A stretch of DNA of 64,000 nucleotides, taken from the NCBI GenBank assembly GCA_947462335.1, contig OX381720.1, forward strand, positions 69,501-133,500, given 5' to 3'. Both the position numbers and the translations under genes were made by a program. Source of the DNA: Harmothoe impar. Taxonomy: Eukaryota > Annelida > Polychaeta > Phyllodocida > Polynoidae. The notes beneath the pieces were generated by a model. That model did not search any database. It saw nothing but the letters and a program-made list of their open reading frames with translations, and was not told the origin of the DNA. Shown one piece after another: positions 44,206-55,499 of this stretch (positions are counted from its first letter, which is position 1; every line of letters begins with the position of its first letter).

Positions 44206-45141
44206 GGCTCCCTCTCACCAAATCAGTGCAACTAAAAAAGTGACGTACATGATCGGCGGACGTACATGATCGGCGGACGTACATGATCGGCAGAGTACAA
44301 AACCCATCTTTTACCCCCTGCACTACGATGTTTAACTCTCCCAACCATACCTACAGGCTGTAATGTATCTTTGGGGAGTTTATTAGAAAAAAAAAACTCC
44401 CAAAATATTTATAGGGGCCGGAGGGGGGGGCTCAATGTGTAACCGATCATGTACGTCACATGACGTACATGATCGGCTTGGAATGTCATGTAACATTTCC
44501 TCATTACCCACTGCTTCACATGTCTATGATTATACATATTTAGACCTACAACATATGTACACCTTGCTATGATTGATTTATGTTTTATATATGGTCAGAA
44601 AGGGTAATTAAGACAGTCAATAAATAATGGCCGATCATGTACGTCACATGACGTACATGATCGGGATCGAAATGTCATGTAAAATGATTTTAATAGTCGC
44701 ATCTATACATTTCTAACACATAACATTTCAATACACACATCATATGTACACGTTGGTAAGGTTTATTCATGTTTTATCATGTTCATAAAGGGTAGGGCAG
44801 TCAATAAATCACCGATCATGTACGTCACCGATCATGTACGTCACATGACGTACATGATCAGTATTAAAATGCCATGAAAAATGACCTTAATAGTCGCATC
44901 TATACATTGCTAACATATTACATTTCAAGAGACACATCGTATGTACACCTTGGTAAGGTTTATTTATGTTTTATTATCTTCAGAAAGGGTAGGGCAGTCA
45001 ATAGATCACCGATCATGTACGTCACCGATCATGTACGTCACCGATCATGTACGTCACCGATCATGTACGTCCGCCGATCATGTACGTCCGCCGATCATGT
45101 ACGTCACTTTTTTAGTTGCACTGGTTTGGTGAGAGTGAGCC
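44206..45141. mobile_element. TIR element with CGATCATGTACGTCA palindrome array
   Basis: Ends: GGCTCCCTCTCACCAAATCA at the left and the reverse complement of the right end GGCTCACTCTCACCAAACCA are inverted repeats that continue through CAGTGCAACTAAAAAAGTG into the array. The 15-16-bp word CCGATCATGTACGTCA or its reverse complement occurs about 16 times, three times as the perfect palindrome GATCATGTACGTCACATGACG..., and up to six times in head-to-tail series at 45007-45105. Three internal units of about 185 bp (GTCATGTAA...TACACCTTGGTAAGG...GGGCAGTCAATA) separate the clusters. No ORF. It abuts the 5' edge of E2. Confidence 0.85.
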
Positions 45142-45189
45142 TTCTACTAAAAAGTGAATACAATGAGGTCACTGCAGATGTGTGTTGTA

Positions 45190-46165
45190 TGAATTTGTCA
45201 ACTCGTTCAGTGATAGGATAGGAAAGAGAGGAGGCCGTACAGAATGTACGGTTCTTCACTGGCAAAGATGTCAGGAGTGAGAGACGGGCAGCCCTGGAGG
45301 TGCCCGAAGACGACCTCTTCCACGAAGCAATAGGTGCTCCTATTTTCGAGGCTTTTGCCAAGGGTGAGGATGGAGAGCAATCTCCGGTCCCGGGAGCCTT
45401 TGACATTAGGCCCAGGAGATCGTTGGACTCCTTATCCACAAACCTTTCATGCCCTGAGGGACAGAAGATACCCGGCAGAGAGGCGAGATCTCCCGTAGGT
45501 TCTACACTGGCTGGAGGGGATCCTTCATTGGATCCAAACACTTTGGTTTTTACCGATGGTAACACCAAAAAACCTGAGGGTGCAATTGGTGGTAAACCGT
45601 AGGTGGAAGGTGGCATGGCGGTAAAGGCTTCTGTCACTAGGACCCTGCCAACTGTGGAGAAACCATCCAGTTTACCGCTGGATGCAACTCTGTTGGCTGA
45701 CATGGGGATTGGGACTAAGAAACCTGATCTGCACTCACTCGAGGAGGCGCGGAAGGAACTGGCTTCCATCCCCAACACTAGGAATGTATTTGGGAGGTTG
45801 ATGAGAAGAATAGGTTTCTTTTGGAACTCCAAGAGAAACTTGCTTCTCATAGGATTGCGGTTGATAGCTTGAATACCTTGGGAAAGGATTGGAGTACACA
45901 GCTTCAGATAGCCAAGCGGGACCTCGACAGCATTAAGCATGCTAACCTTGAGCTGAGGAAAGGGGCAGTTAAGGTACCACCTGTCAACACTACACTAACT
46001 TTGTACCCAAGTACATACAACAAGCATGATGGGCGCAAGCTATCTACAGACTCCGGTCTTTGGTGGTACCTATGGGGGGGTGGCAACACCTCCAACAGGG
46101 TATATGGTTCAAGGCTATTGTGGAGAGCAATCGCTGAAACAATCAGCAAGCGCAGGTTGCTCTGA
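45190..46165 (+). pseudogene. E2 Gag-like region
   Basis: Plus-strand frames give a charged protein beginning near VRSERRAALEVPEDDLFHEA and reaching a coiled coil (LQEKLASHRIAVDSLNTLG ... LDSIKHANLELRK) at 45821-45960. This resembles the coiled-coil start of E1 gag. No capsid core or knuckle is visible before the frame breaks. Frame changes near 45602 and 45830. Confidence 0.55.
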
Positions 46166-46334
46166 AGCAGGCTCTTTGCAACGGGCCAGGTGAACCAGCC
46201 CTTTTGGCATTTGAGTGAAGGTCTGCTGAATGAGCAATCGGGAAGATTGGGGAGCATGGACTCAGTTACTCAAACATGTGCAACACAAGGATGAGCATCT
46301 GAGATCCCACGGGTTTGCATGAGTGTGTGGAGTC

Positions 46335-47275
46335 TTTAGGTGGGGCAAAATGGTTCTGTACACTGGATTTACAATCTGGTTATTTGCAGATCGGCATGGC
46401 CCCCCGGAATGACAGAAAACCACATTTTCTACCCATATGGGACTATTTGAGTTCAGCCTCATGGCATTCGGGCTATACAATGCCCTGGTAACCTTTAAAG
46501 CAATGATGGAGACCATGTTACAGGTTTACTTTGGAAGAAGTGCCTAGTTTACTTGGATGACATCATCGTCTTTGGGAGTTCTGTGGAGGAAACTCTACAA
46601 AATCTCCAAGCCGTGCTGAAATAAATCTTATCATACGGTCTGAAACTGAAACCTTCAAAGTGCAAGCTTTTTAGGAAATCAGTGGAATACCTAGGTAGGA
46701 TTGTTTCTGAACATGGCATCATGGCTGATCCTCATAAGATCGAAGTGGTTCAGAACTGGCCTCGTCCGATGGACACGAAGGAGATATGCTCTTTCATCAG
46801 GTTCTGTTCTAACTACAGAGATTTTATACCTGGATTCTTGAAAGTTGCTGCTCCCTTACAGGAGTTAATGATTGGAGAGAAGAAGGCTAAGGCTAAAATA
46901 GTCTCGTCTCCAGCCGCAGAACAGTCTTTCATGGAGTTGAAGCGACTCTTTATGGAAACACCTGTTTTGCACTACCCTGCTCCTGTTGGAAAGTTCATTT
47001 TGGACACTGATGCTTCTAATACAAGTATTGGTGCTGCTTTATCGCAGATACAGAATGGGCGAGAGGTGCCGCTGGCCTTCCCATCTAACAGTCTGAGCAA
47101 AACACTGAGGGGATGATGGGTAGATGGTTCTGAGTTTGGAATGATGAATGAGCATATAATACACAGGAATGGTGTCGATCATGTGAATGCGGACAGCTTG
47201 TCCCGCTATCCTATCCGGAACTGTCATCGTGTAGACTGAGGAGACTGCGGGTGTCACAATGCGGTAATTGCGTTG
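46335..47275 (+). pseudogene. E2 reverse transcriptase and RNase H, broken
   Basis: Plus-strand frames show WFCTLDLQSGYLQIGM (block A, intact Asp), then, after frame breaks, KCLVYLDDIIVFG (catalytic YxDD), LKLKPSKCKLFRKSVEYLG, FIRFCSNYRDFIPGF, LDTDASNTSIGAALSQ (RNase H Asp) and, further on, HVNADSLSRYPIRN, the end of RNase H. About 60 residues of RT before block A are missing, and an RNase H piece is deleted between 47107 and 47120 (SLSKTLRG runs straight into later sequence). Confidence 0.85.
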
Positions 47276-47770
47276 GTTGGTGCGAAAGTTCCTAATTGGA
47301 CTTTAGATCACTTGAAAGATGAGCAGCTTGCAGATCAGGCTGTTTCCAGGGTGTACACCTTGAAGCTGCTTGGCCTGTCCAAGCCTATTCGACCCGCACT
47401 TTCACTGGAATGTGAAGAAAGAGGTTAGCGCAGTGGGAGAATCTTTTTATAAAGAACCTTTGCAACCTGGCAGGAAAAGAGCGGCTCAGTCTGTGGTGCC
47501 TTTGTCACTGAGACTGCAGTTGCTCAATTACTGCCAGGGACACCGAACTTCAGCACACTTTAGCAGACAATGAACTGAGGCAAAGATAAAGGGTAGATAT
47601 TTCTGGCCTGGTATGACTTTGAACATACGGCCTTAGGTGAAGCAATGTCCCCAATGCTGTTTATCAAAGTCTGGACCTGGCATGGGTAAATTACCTCTGA
47701 GTCAAGAGCTATTCGGTGTTTGGTTCGCCCGGATCGGGGTTGATATCAGTAGTGGTTTCAACACATCTCT
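47276..47770 (+). pseudogene. E2 integrase N-terminal (H2C2) region
   Basis: The frame reads QLLNYCQGHRTSAHFSRQ, then KGRYFWPGMTL, KQCPQCC and MGKLPLSQELFGVWFARIGVDISSG. This is the finger and the start of the core (first Asp in VDISSG). The sequence then jumps to the C-terminal tail, so the catalytic core is deleted. Confidence 0.75.
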
Positions 47771-47867
47771 GAGGGGTATTACCTCCCTGAGGAGGCCCCT
47801 TATAGGCTGAGAAATTGGTAGGGGGGTGGGGCGATTGCGAGACGGAGGGGTGTAAAAGCCCCTCAGT

Positions 47868-48173
47868 GTGCCGGCATCTTCAGATCAGCACCAATGCCCG
47901 CAGGGTAGGATGTTGATCTGTCCGAGCTGTTGGTATGTCGGCTCTAGCCCACCTAAACCCACCGACGGTTCTGGCGGTGCGGCACTGAAGGCGCTGGATG
48001 ATGGTTCGCAACCTGACAGCTCCATGGTGAAGCTGAAGCCTAAGCCTGCAAAGAAACAGAAGAGGAAGTACAAAAGGAAGGCGGCAATTCCTGCCTCTGA
48101 GGTAACTCCTACTGCCGCGGCTGAGGCCGATGATTGGAGCATTGTCGAGTTTCAGGTGAACCGTCGGTTATGA
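47868..48173 (+). pseudogene. E2 integrase C-terminal basic tail
   Basis: The frame reads a Lys-rich tail (LKPKPAKKQKRKYKRKAA). In E1 and E3 a similar basic tail ends the integrase and precedes ORF3. The GPF box is missing. Confidence 0.5.
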
Positions 48174-49753
48174 GTGAAAGCGGCCCACGCTTGTCTCGAA
48201 CTCTCTCAGGGGACCGGAGCTTGACTGACCGTCAGGGTGAGTCTGGCCGGTTGTCTTTTCCTAACCCCCACACTGAGAGTGTTTCCGATGACGAAGACTG
48301 GCTGACTGGTAACGGCCATCCTATTGACTGGGACCTTGTGTACATCAGGTCAGAAGTTGACGGCTTGAAGCAGAACATTACCAAGTCGGCTCGCATCAAG
48401 TTGCAATATGCCGGATGATCCCTGCCTGTATGTACGCAGCCAACCGAGCGGTGACTCCGCTAGGACAGCAAAGCAGTGGCCAGACCTCCTCAGGTTTGCT
48501 CATCACTTGGTGGAGAAGCACAAGAATTTGCCTCCCTCCCTTTACTCTTTGCTAGGAACCTCCACGGGATACTGTAACAAATGGAGTGATGGCGACCTTT
48601 TCCGCGGAGAGGCGGTTTTGGTACGGCATCTCTTCGACAATAGGAGTGTGCATAGCTAGGCGCACAATTATTGCCATGTTTGAGAAGGTCAACCAAGTTT
48701 GGGGCTCCCACAAACCTGTAGGTAAACTACAGTGTAAGTGGAAGCAGAACAAACTTAAGTTGTGGAACAGCGAGCACGACTAGGCCAGGCTGACTGATCG
48801 CCATCTGCGCGAACAGACAGACCTAGGTCCTGATGTCGAGCTGCTGATGCCCACCCTAGTTCACACCCGAGTAAAAAAGCAAGTCTGAAAAGGGGCCGCC
48901 AGTCGTCCAGAGATGGATCCAAGGCTACTCAGGACCGCTCACACAGTTTACCTGTGAAGAAGCGTCCCGTGTCAGCCACGGTAACATCTGAGGGAGGAGA
49001 TGATCAAACCGTCGGTACCGTCCCGGTATCGTCGGTTGCGTTACCGCCGGTCGCTGACCAGCTGCCTTGGCAGCATAGGGAGCCCCTCGATGATGCACTG
49101 ACCATCGATCACGCAGATCAGGTAGCTGCTACCTATGTAAAGTAGTTTGTGTGGAAATCTAGCAGAGGAGGGATCCTCACCTGTTGATGATGACAACCAG
49201 GGTGATATCCAACAGTCGGATAGGGCGTCGGCTCATCCTTCTGCTCCTTCTCAGCAGGAAGCCCACTCTTCACCTGGGTGGAGGAGGAGGCGGCTTCTGG
49301 TTCCGGGATGGCAACGGGCTGGAAGGTTTACCTTCATTGCCCGGAGACAGACCCAACTTCGATACTGGTTTCTCTGACCTTTTGACCCCAGGCCTTGAGA
49401 GATTCAGAGCAAAGATGGCGGAAAACTCATGTAGACTGCTGCAGTATCAAGTCTCCCTGGTGGAACGGTCTTTCTACAGCAACCTCCAGTTGCTGAAGGA
49501 TGAGACCATTTGACAGGCTGAAGCTTGGGTGGCTGAATGCACCGGATTGCTCACTGAGCGTGAGCAGAATCTGGACCAAAATCAGGCTTTTTGGAAAGCA
49601 ACGATCGCCCAGCTCGAGTCCCGACTAAATACTTGTGAAGCCATGTTCTTTGGTGAGTTTGGGCTGAAGCTGACAGATTGGGAGAGGGCTGGTTTTCCAG
49701 ACCTCTGGTCAGTGTTGGGGCTGCCTCCTAGCCTCCTAGCCTCTTCGGTATGA
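48134..49753 (+). pseudogene. E2 ORF3
   Basis: Successive plus-strand frames: an acidic start (48134-48418), a finger-like segment with WPDLLRFAHHLVEKH (compare FMRHLVECH in E1) at 48408-48660, a linker, and a C-terminal coiled coil (about 49400-49753) with VAECTGLLTEREQN and the family end motif FFGEFGLKLTDWERAGF. Stops and frameshifts occur throughout (for example near 48654, 48780 and 49143). Homology to E1 and E3 ORF3 rests on the shared order and the end motif. Function unknown. Confidence 0.6.
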
Positions 49754-50846
49754 TGCTTCCTTTACATTCAGGGCAGCATCAGGTCTAGAGGCTGGTGGAG
49801 GGATGCCTGAGACCCCTGCTGTCCCGAGTACTTCCTCTGTGGCGGCAGAAGATGACCTCTCCCCTGAGGTTGGGACTAGTGTGGTTAGTGCTACACCTGT
49901 GTCACCTGAGGAAAGCGCTGATTAGGCGGAAGAAATGGCTGGTGGTGTCCCTATGGACAACTAAAAGCCATGCCTTATCAGGCCCTATTGGGAGCACTCT
50001 TCCCCCCTCGCAGGTAAAACTAAACCGACATGGCTACACACCCCTGAACTAGACGAAAGCAGACCGACGGTGCCGTTGTGATGTACTGAGTCGCAACAGA
50101 CACCTACCGGAGGCATCTGACGCTTCTACCGTTGCTTACCGAGCCACAACCATGGTTATCAACGATTCTATCGCTGGCCAGGGCTACTGATCCTGTGGTC
50201 ATTTGTTTTGACCTATGAACTCTCCTAAGGATCGCCTTCCTGTGATATATTTATATATTGAGGCATGGACCTACCTTTTTATATTTCTACTTCACAAGAG
50301 ATGATATTACACTATACCAGTTTAGAACTCTATTCATCTCTACCACCATGAACTGCTAGGTACTGGAGTACCACCCTAATAAGGTTGACAATACATTCCA
50401 CCTTATTGAGGATCTGCATTTATTGATTTTATATATAAACTGTTCTTTGCCAGAGGATATGGGAACTGCTATAGTTCCATCATTCTTATATATAAAGCAC
50501 ACTCCACACTGTTTCAGAACTTTGCTGAAGAGTAGTAGGTACTGTGTTTTGTTTCCTAGGTGGTTATTGTTACCTTATTTATTGCCTGATACTTCAAGGA
50601 CTATCAGGTGGACAGTTTTTTATATCATGTGCCTACGGGACTATGGTTTTGATACAAAGACTATATATTGTTAATATAAACTGTTATGAGCAAGTTAACT
50701 TGTATGTTCATGTATGTATTCCTGTTTTCACTATGAGTAGAAATGTTACTTGTTGATAAATAGATATATGTGGTATATGATGTATCCAAGAGGTATTATT
50801 ATTATCATAAAACCAACCCTGCCTACATTCTTGAGGGGGGTAATGT
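49754..50846 (+). other. E2 3' untranslated region and PPT
   Basis: Small frames only. The polypurine run GAGGGGGG near 50835 ends just before the LTR start TGTGACGGGC at 50847. Confidence 0.5.
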
Positions 50847-51225
50847 GACGGGCAGCTGCACTGCTAGGTTATGTGGTATGTCTATTGTATGTTATTGTAA
50901 TGATGTAAAACGACATGGGTTTTATTATTGATTCATAACATGTTTTATTCCTAAATGAGTACCGACAGTCCGTTTCACATAAGGTCATTATCAGAATTCG
51001 GTTACATACCAATGTTATCGGTACTACCGATGGTAAAATCTCGTTATGGGTTTTACAACGTATTACATAACTATAACACTTGGTGGGGCTGCTGGTACTG
51101 TCATGTGACTGACACAGCCCTATATTTTGACGAGCAATGTAGTATATGTAAAGGGGGAATGAAACATGACTGGTACATAATTATGTAGTATATAAATAAT
51201 AACTGTGATACTGAAAACACTTGCC
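50847..51225 (+). repeat. E2 3' LTR, probable first part
   Basis: Starts TGTGACGGGCAGCTGC directly after the PPT. Contains a TATA-like GTATATAAATAA near 51189. The right end is not seen; Ngaro sequence appears by about 51230-51330. No second LTR copy is in the window, so this is inferred. Confidence 0.5.
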
Positions 51226-51333
51226 TTTTTATACCGGTACCCGCAAGGCCAAAAACCCAAACAACAAACACTTGCCAAAAAGAAAAAATAAATTACACAA
51301 AAAACAATTCAATACACAACAACCCCTCACAAT

Positions 51334-52271
51334 TCAATACAAAGAACCTAATTTCATAGCCACAAAGGAGTCCTTGGTTTTCCGTGAGGAGTATGTATCA
51401 GATAGGTAGAGTAGAACTGCCCATGACTTCCAGCCACCGTACATCTTCACGTCATGTAGAGGCATAAATGTCGCCAGGAATGTCGCAGCGCCTCTCCTCA
51501 CTGAATGGGTGCTATACTGGCCAACCAGGCCAACCTTGTCGCACAGTGATTTAAAATGGGTTGAATATTTCGAATATGTCAAGTCAAACAGATGATCACA
51601 TGGTCTCCTACCGGTAGCTCTCAGATACAACCTCAAGGGCCTCACTGGGCAGAGAAGACTACCAGGGGCTGCGACCACAGGTATAACATCAGTGTGCTCC
51701 TTGCATTGCACAGTTTTCGAGCTGGATATGATCACGTCCATACCTGCATCCGTCCACACAAGGTCCCGTACATGTAGTACGTGTGGAGAACTGGTGACAT
51801 GGCTTACACGTAGAACACAGCGGAAAGATAATAACAGCGCACACCAGAACTCCAGGTCACCAATGTCCCTCATGTCCAAATGTTGTCGCATATTCACAAT
51901 GTCTGAAGGCATCAGGGGTAGAGCAGGCTTAGAATGACAGCCTAATAGCCTTTTTGCCCCCAACATAGTAGATCTAATCAAAAATTTGCAGAATCTGGAT
52001 GTGGCTGATCAAAGTACTTGTGCATCATCAACACGCCACTGATGTAAGTTGATATTGTAGAGTAAGACACCCTCCTGGTCAGATGTGTGATGTACAAGCA
52101 GATAGACTCTGCAGTCGCAGGTAAGTACCGTAAGCCATGATTGTTGCAGAACCTGATGAACAGACTCCACTGAGACTTCCTTGATCGCAGGGTCGCATCC
52201 GACCAGCATAGTGATCTCACAGTGGTCCATTCATGACGTAAGGCGTCCAGCCCTGCAACAACAGGCATCAT
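51334..52271 (-). pseudogene. Ngaro tyrosine recombinase
   Basis: The N-terminal part (RSRKSQWSLFIRFCNNHG ... SICLYITHLTRR) resembles the SAM-like domain. The catalytic part has LSFRCVLRVSHV (first Arg), YSTHSVRRGAATF (HxxR) and GGWKSWAVLLYLSDT (catalytic Tyr in the W..VLLYL context). Only a one-base shift in a T run at about 51980 breaks it. This element-encoded enzyme would integrate circular cDNA without target duplication. Confidence 0.85.
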
Positions 52272-54357
52272 AGTTCCCTATTACATCACGACACACATTC
52301 ACACAATCAATGTTCACAAGTCGGGACAGGGCATCAGCTATGTAATTATCCCCACTAGATATACGAGCTGCTCGCAACTGGATATTGAAAAAACTTGTGA
52401 CCCAGAAAATTTCTCTCAACCAGAACGTTGAGTAATTGTTTATATTATGACCAGTGTTCACACAGGCTTGTACTTGGGTAGTATCCGTGACCACCCACAC
52501 AACTTTATCCCTCCATTCGTGACACCAACGATGGAGGCCCCTAACCACAGGCCATAATTCAGTTACATTGATATGGGAGTCATAGTCTTCAGTAGTTGGG
52601 GGGTTCACATAATGGGGGCAGTCCACTTCAGCCCCATGCCAAAGACCCCAGAAATAGTCTGTTTCTGTATGACCACCAAAGCCTGAATCTGATGAGTCTG
52701 TGAAATAGTAGACAGCCTCCTCCAGGTTGTAGTTCATCATCCTGGCCTTGCCATTGAACCAGAGTACAAAATTGGCCCACCATTTGAAATCAAGTTGCAC
52801 TGTCTCATCTAGGCGCACCTTAGTTGCACCCACAGTGTTCTTCAATACATTATACAATCTGCGACAAAAAGTACGCCCCCCTTTAACTACAGTTGCACAA
52901 TGGGCTAATAAGCCAACAGTTTGTTCAAGTCTTCTGCGTTTGCACCACGCTCTGTCTTGGAAATACGCCACTTCGGTCAGAACTCGTGACAATTTCCCAT
53001 CATCAATAGACAAGGACATATCCACACTGTCAATTTGGATCCCCAGATATGTAACCTTTTGAGCTGGGGGTATGACCTTACTCTCCTTCACTTTGAAGCC
53101 CAAACACTCTAATGTACAGTGAAGAGAGTCCTGAGAATACTCACACAATTGTTTGTCACACTCAATCACAATGAAATCGTCTAGGTAGTTCACGCATTCG
53201 GTGAACCCCCCCCCATTCAATCCACATTTTACCACAAATTCTGAAATCTGATTGAAAATATAGGGGGCGCTCCGAAGCCCAAAACATAGTCGCATATCCA
53301 CAAAGTACTGAGCACCAACGCCCACGTCCCACACAAAACCTTGGAATTCCCATTGGGATGGAATCACACTCACTGAACGATATGCACCAGCTATATCTGA
53401 CACTGCACAAAAATCAAATTTGTTCCGCATTGCGACCACATCATCCACTCTTTTGTAATGGAAAGACTCACATGAATTTGACATATAATCATTGATACAA
53501 ATCCCTTCTGGAGAAGAACAATCAGTGATGGGACGGAGGGTATCGTCAGATTTTCTAATGCCCCCTAAGGCATGTACACATTGAGGTTTACCCGGAACCA
53601 TTTTGACCTTACCATCCCGAAGTTCTTGATTGACAATCACAGTTTCCTCAACGGGAAAATCAACAGTAATTGATTTGTAATTTGAACATTTGTATTCCGT
53701 TTCACAACCGTGGTCCAAAATTCTAAACCCCCGGTACACCCCTGTCACGACATACAAATCATCCCATGTTACAGTATCAAAACTCATAAGTCGTGACAAG
53801 AAGCGACAAGGCATCAACTGGGTTTGTGAACCTTCGAGTACATGTTTACATGAGCAACGCCCCTCAACACAGGCTTGGAAGACGGGAACTAGTCCATCTG
53901 GAATCACCTCTACACAATAAACAGGTAACTCACATCCATATGCATCAGCGAAAGCATTCAATACACCAACCTCAGACGTAATTTCAACCAATTCAGGCAA
54001 TTCTTCCCAATCTCTTATGTCAACCAAGGATATTTCCGTGTGGGCGCCGCCATCTTGGATTACAGTAATGCGTATCTCGGGATGCCGCAATTCACCATCG
54101 ATATTTACACAATTTTTTCCCAAATCTCCCCCCGCGCTATCAGAGTACAATTGGCTAGATTCATCACAATAACCAATATTACAGCGGGATTTAACAAAGG
54201 AATCAATGTCTGTCGAGTTTGTCACTTTTACGACATCTTCAGTAGGAGCCGGGCCGTCATCGGCAGCAGACACAACTGCGCACTTATGATTTCCATGGAC
54301 ATCTTTATCCGAATAATCACCCGGTTTAATTGTATCTACCTCATCATCGAGTGGCAA
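52231..54357 (-). CDS. Ngaro polyprotein: RT and RNase H
   Basis: 708 open codons. About residues 1-230 are acidic and unrecognised. The RT follows: CVHALGGIRKSDDTLRPI, SDIAGAYRSVSVIP (first catalytic Asp), MRLCFGLRSAPYIFNQI and NYLDDFIVIE (YLDD intact), then KVTYLGIQID. RNase H: YYFTDSSDSGFGG (Asp), HINVTELWPVVRGLHRW (Glu) and WVVTDTTQVQACVNTG (Asp), ending NYIADALSRLV. All main catalytic residues are present, so this is the best-preserved enzyme in the window. The real start is probably the ATG at 54828 in the same frame. Confidence 0.9.
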   Translation of the reverse strand: MPLDDEVDTIKPGDYSDKDVHGNHKCAVVSAADDGPAPTEDVVKVTNSTDIDSFVKSRCNIGYCDESSQLYSDSAGGDLGKNCVNIDGELRHPEIRITVIQDGGAHTEISLVDIRDWEELPELVEITSEVGVLNAFADAYGCELPVYCVEVIPDGLVPVFQACVEGRCSCKHVLEGSQTQLMPCRFLSRLMSFDTVTWDDLYVVTGVYRGFRILDHGCETEYKCSNYKSITVDFPVEETVIVNQELRDGKVKMVPGKPQCVHALGGIRKSDDTLRPITDCSSPEGICINDYMSNSCESFHYKRVDDVVAMRNKFDFCAVSDIAGAYRSVSVIPSQWEFQGFVWDVGVGAQYFVDMRLCFGLRSAPYIFNQISEFVVKCGLNGGGFTECVNYLDDFIVIECDKQLCEYSQDSLHCTLECLGFKVKESKVIPPAQKVTYLGIQIDSVDMSLSIDDGKLSRVLTEVAYFQDRAWCKRRRLEQTVGLLAHCATVVKGGRTFCRRLYNVLKNTVGATKVRLDETVQLDFKWWANFVLWFNGKARMMNYNLEEAVYYFTDSSDSGFGGHTETDYFWGLWHGAEVDCPHYVNPPTTEDYDSHINVTELWPVVRGLHRWCHEWRDKVVWVVTDTTQVQACVNTGHNINNYSTFWLREIFWVTSFFNIQLRAARISSGDNYIADALSRLVNIDCVNVCRDVIGNYDACCCRAGRLTS

Positions 54358-54828
54358 AATGGAAGCACTAGCTTTAACAATCGTAATGTCAATGTCAATG
54401 TTGCTTACGCCGAGATCCCTGTCAGAGACCGGGGCATTATGCAGTCACTTGTCGGAGAGGCCGGCCTTGGCAGCCGGGCAGGCCGTCATGCCGTGGTTTG
54501 TCGCCCCTCACCCACACTCGTGCTTGAATTTACAACCGTCGCACGGGAGATTCTGTTGAAATCTGAAGCACAGCCCTTTGTCTGCCGCAGTTTTCCGCCA
54601 TCCTGTAAAAGCCCTATTCCTGTTTGTCGCGACCCACCTTGAGGACTGGATGGACGGGCAAAATCCTGATACTTCATGTAAGCTATAGAACCCGTCACCC
54701 CAAGATGGCGGTTGGTCAGGTCTGTGTCAGCCCCGGTTATCGCATCTACCCGGCCGGGTAGCACGCTGTCGCATATCACGGTCGTACTTTACCAAAGCCT
54801 CAGTGGTGTAAGCTCCCGTCGCAGCCAT
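54358..54828 (-). pseudogene. Ngaro Gag end with zinc-knuckle-like motif
   Basis: In the same frame as the 708-codon ORF, from MAATGAYTTEALVKYDRDM. It contains LCFRFQQNLPCDGCKFKHEC, a Cys-x6-7-Cys-x2-Cys-x3-His-like knuckle typical of DIRS/Ngaro gag C-termini. Three in-frame stops interrupt it. The knuckle would bind element RNA. Confidence 0.6.
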
Positions 54829-54844
54829 GCATTGGAAATATAAA

Positions 54845-55266
54845 AAAGTAGCGTCCATTGCCCGCTGGAGCTGAGAGGTTTATGAAACAGGTGGGACTGG
54901 CGCAAACATGCGACAACACAGACCCCACCAAGCGGACACTCAACGTACTAATGGCCTCTATAAATATACCTATATATACCGGGTATATAATATCCGTATA
55001 TAAGGTGGACTGCTTCTCCAGAGAAGTCAGTCAGGTTTGGGACTGCTGAGGCAACACCACCCTGCACTCCGGGTTAACTCTATGCTGTAGTTGTTACCCT
55101 ACTGTATTATGTTATAAGATCTGGTTTTGATCACTGTATAACTGACAGTTTCTGCAGTAAGATAATACTGGGCATTTTCTTTAATAAAGTCGCTGTATAT
55201 TAAAGTCTTATTGTACCTTGTCTGGTCTTTGTTCTCATGAAGTCACACTAGTAGTAAGCGACCAAC
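54845..55266 (+). repeat. Probable second part of the E2 LTR
   Basis: Has CTATAAATATACC (TATA-like) near 54957, AATAAAGTC (poly-A signal) near 55183 and an end of the form CTACA. It lies across the Ngaro insertion from the LTR beginning at 50847 and on the same side as a normal R/U5 region. An alternative is that it is the Ngaro 5' UTR plus unique DNA. No second copy in the window to check. Confidence 0.4.
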
Positions 55267-55499
55267 TACAGTTATAATGTCTCGTTAATATACATTATTA
55301 CTTTAATATGCATCATTGGAATCAACTAAATTGTGTTGAATAGCGTTATATTTGTGTGTTTTTTTTTGTTTTTTGCAAGCATTGAGGAAACTTTTTTCCC
55401 ACATTGGGCCACTCAAAAAATAAAAAAAATTCTCATCACCGCGCTCATCATAAAATTTGATTTTGGGGAAAGCTTTTATTTTTGCCAAATTTGTGATGG
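55267..55499. other. No gene seen; repeat shared with 31390-31445
   Basis: TTCTCATCACCGCGCTCATCATAAAA at about 55431-55456 is the reverse complement of a word at about 31410-31437 inside the LINE insertion, so this belongs to a dispersed element (see 56735-56895). Confidence 0.5.

Larger units (their letters stand above)
45150..50846 (+). mobile_element. Ty3/Gypsy LTR retrotransposon E2 with ORF3, deleted
   Basis: Plus-strand order: gag-like (45190-46165), RT (46335-46960), RNase H, integrase N-terminus (to about 47770), basic integrase tail (47868-48170), ORF3 (48134-49753), UTR, PPT (GAGGGGGGTAA before 50847). The 5' LTR is absent: the palindrome-array element lies at that edge. Deletions remove the start of RT and the integrase core. 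It is related to E1 and E3 but has a different LTR start (TGTGACGGGC). Confidence 0.8.
51334..54828 (-). mobile_element. Ngaro-like retrotransposon, nearly complete coding part
   Basis: Minus strand: an ORF from an ATG at 54828 running in one frame to 52231 (three internal stops, all in the first 160 codons), then a tyrosine recombinase (52271-51334). Gag end, RT, RNase H and recombinase in this order, with no integrase, define Ngaro/DIRS-type elements. The terminal split direct repeats were not identified. It seems to sit inside the E2 LTR. Confidence 0.8.

Noticed and set aside
45104..45940. 278-codon minus-strand frame opposite E2 gag
   Set aside because: Antisense shadow; the plus strand has gag-like coiled coil and lies in line with E2 pol.
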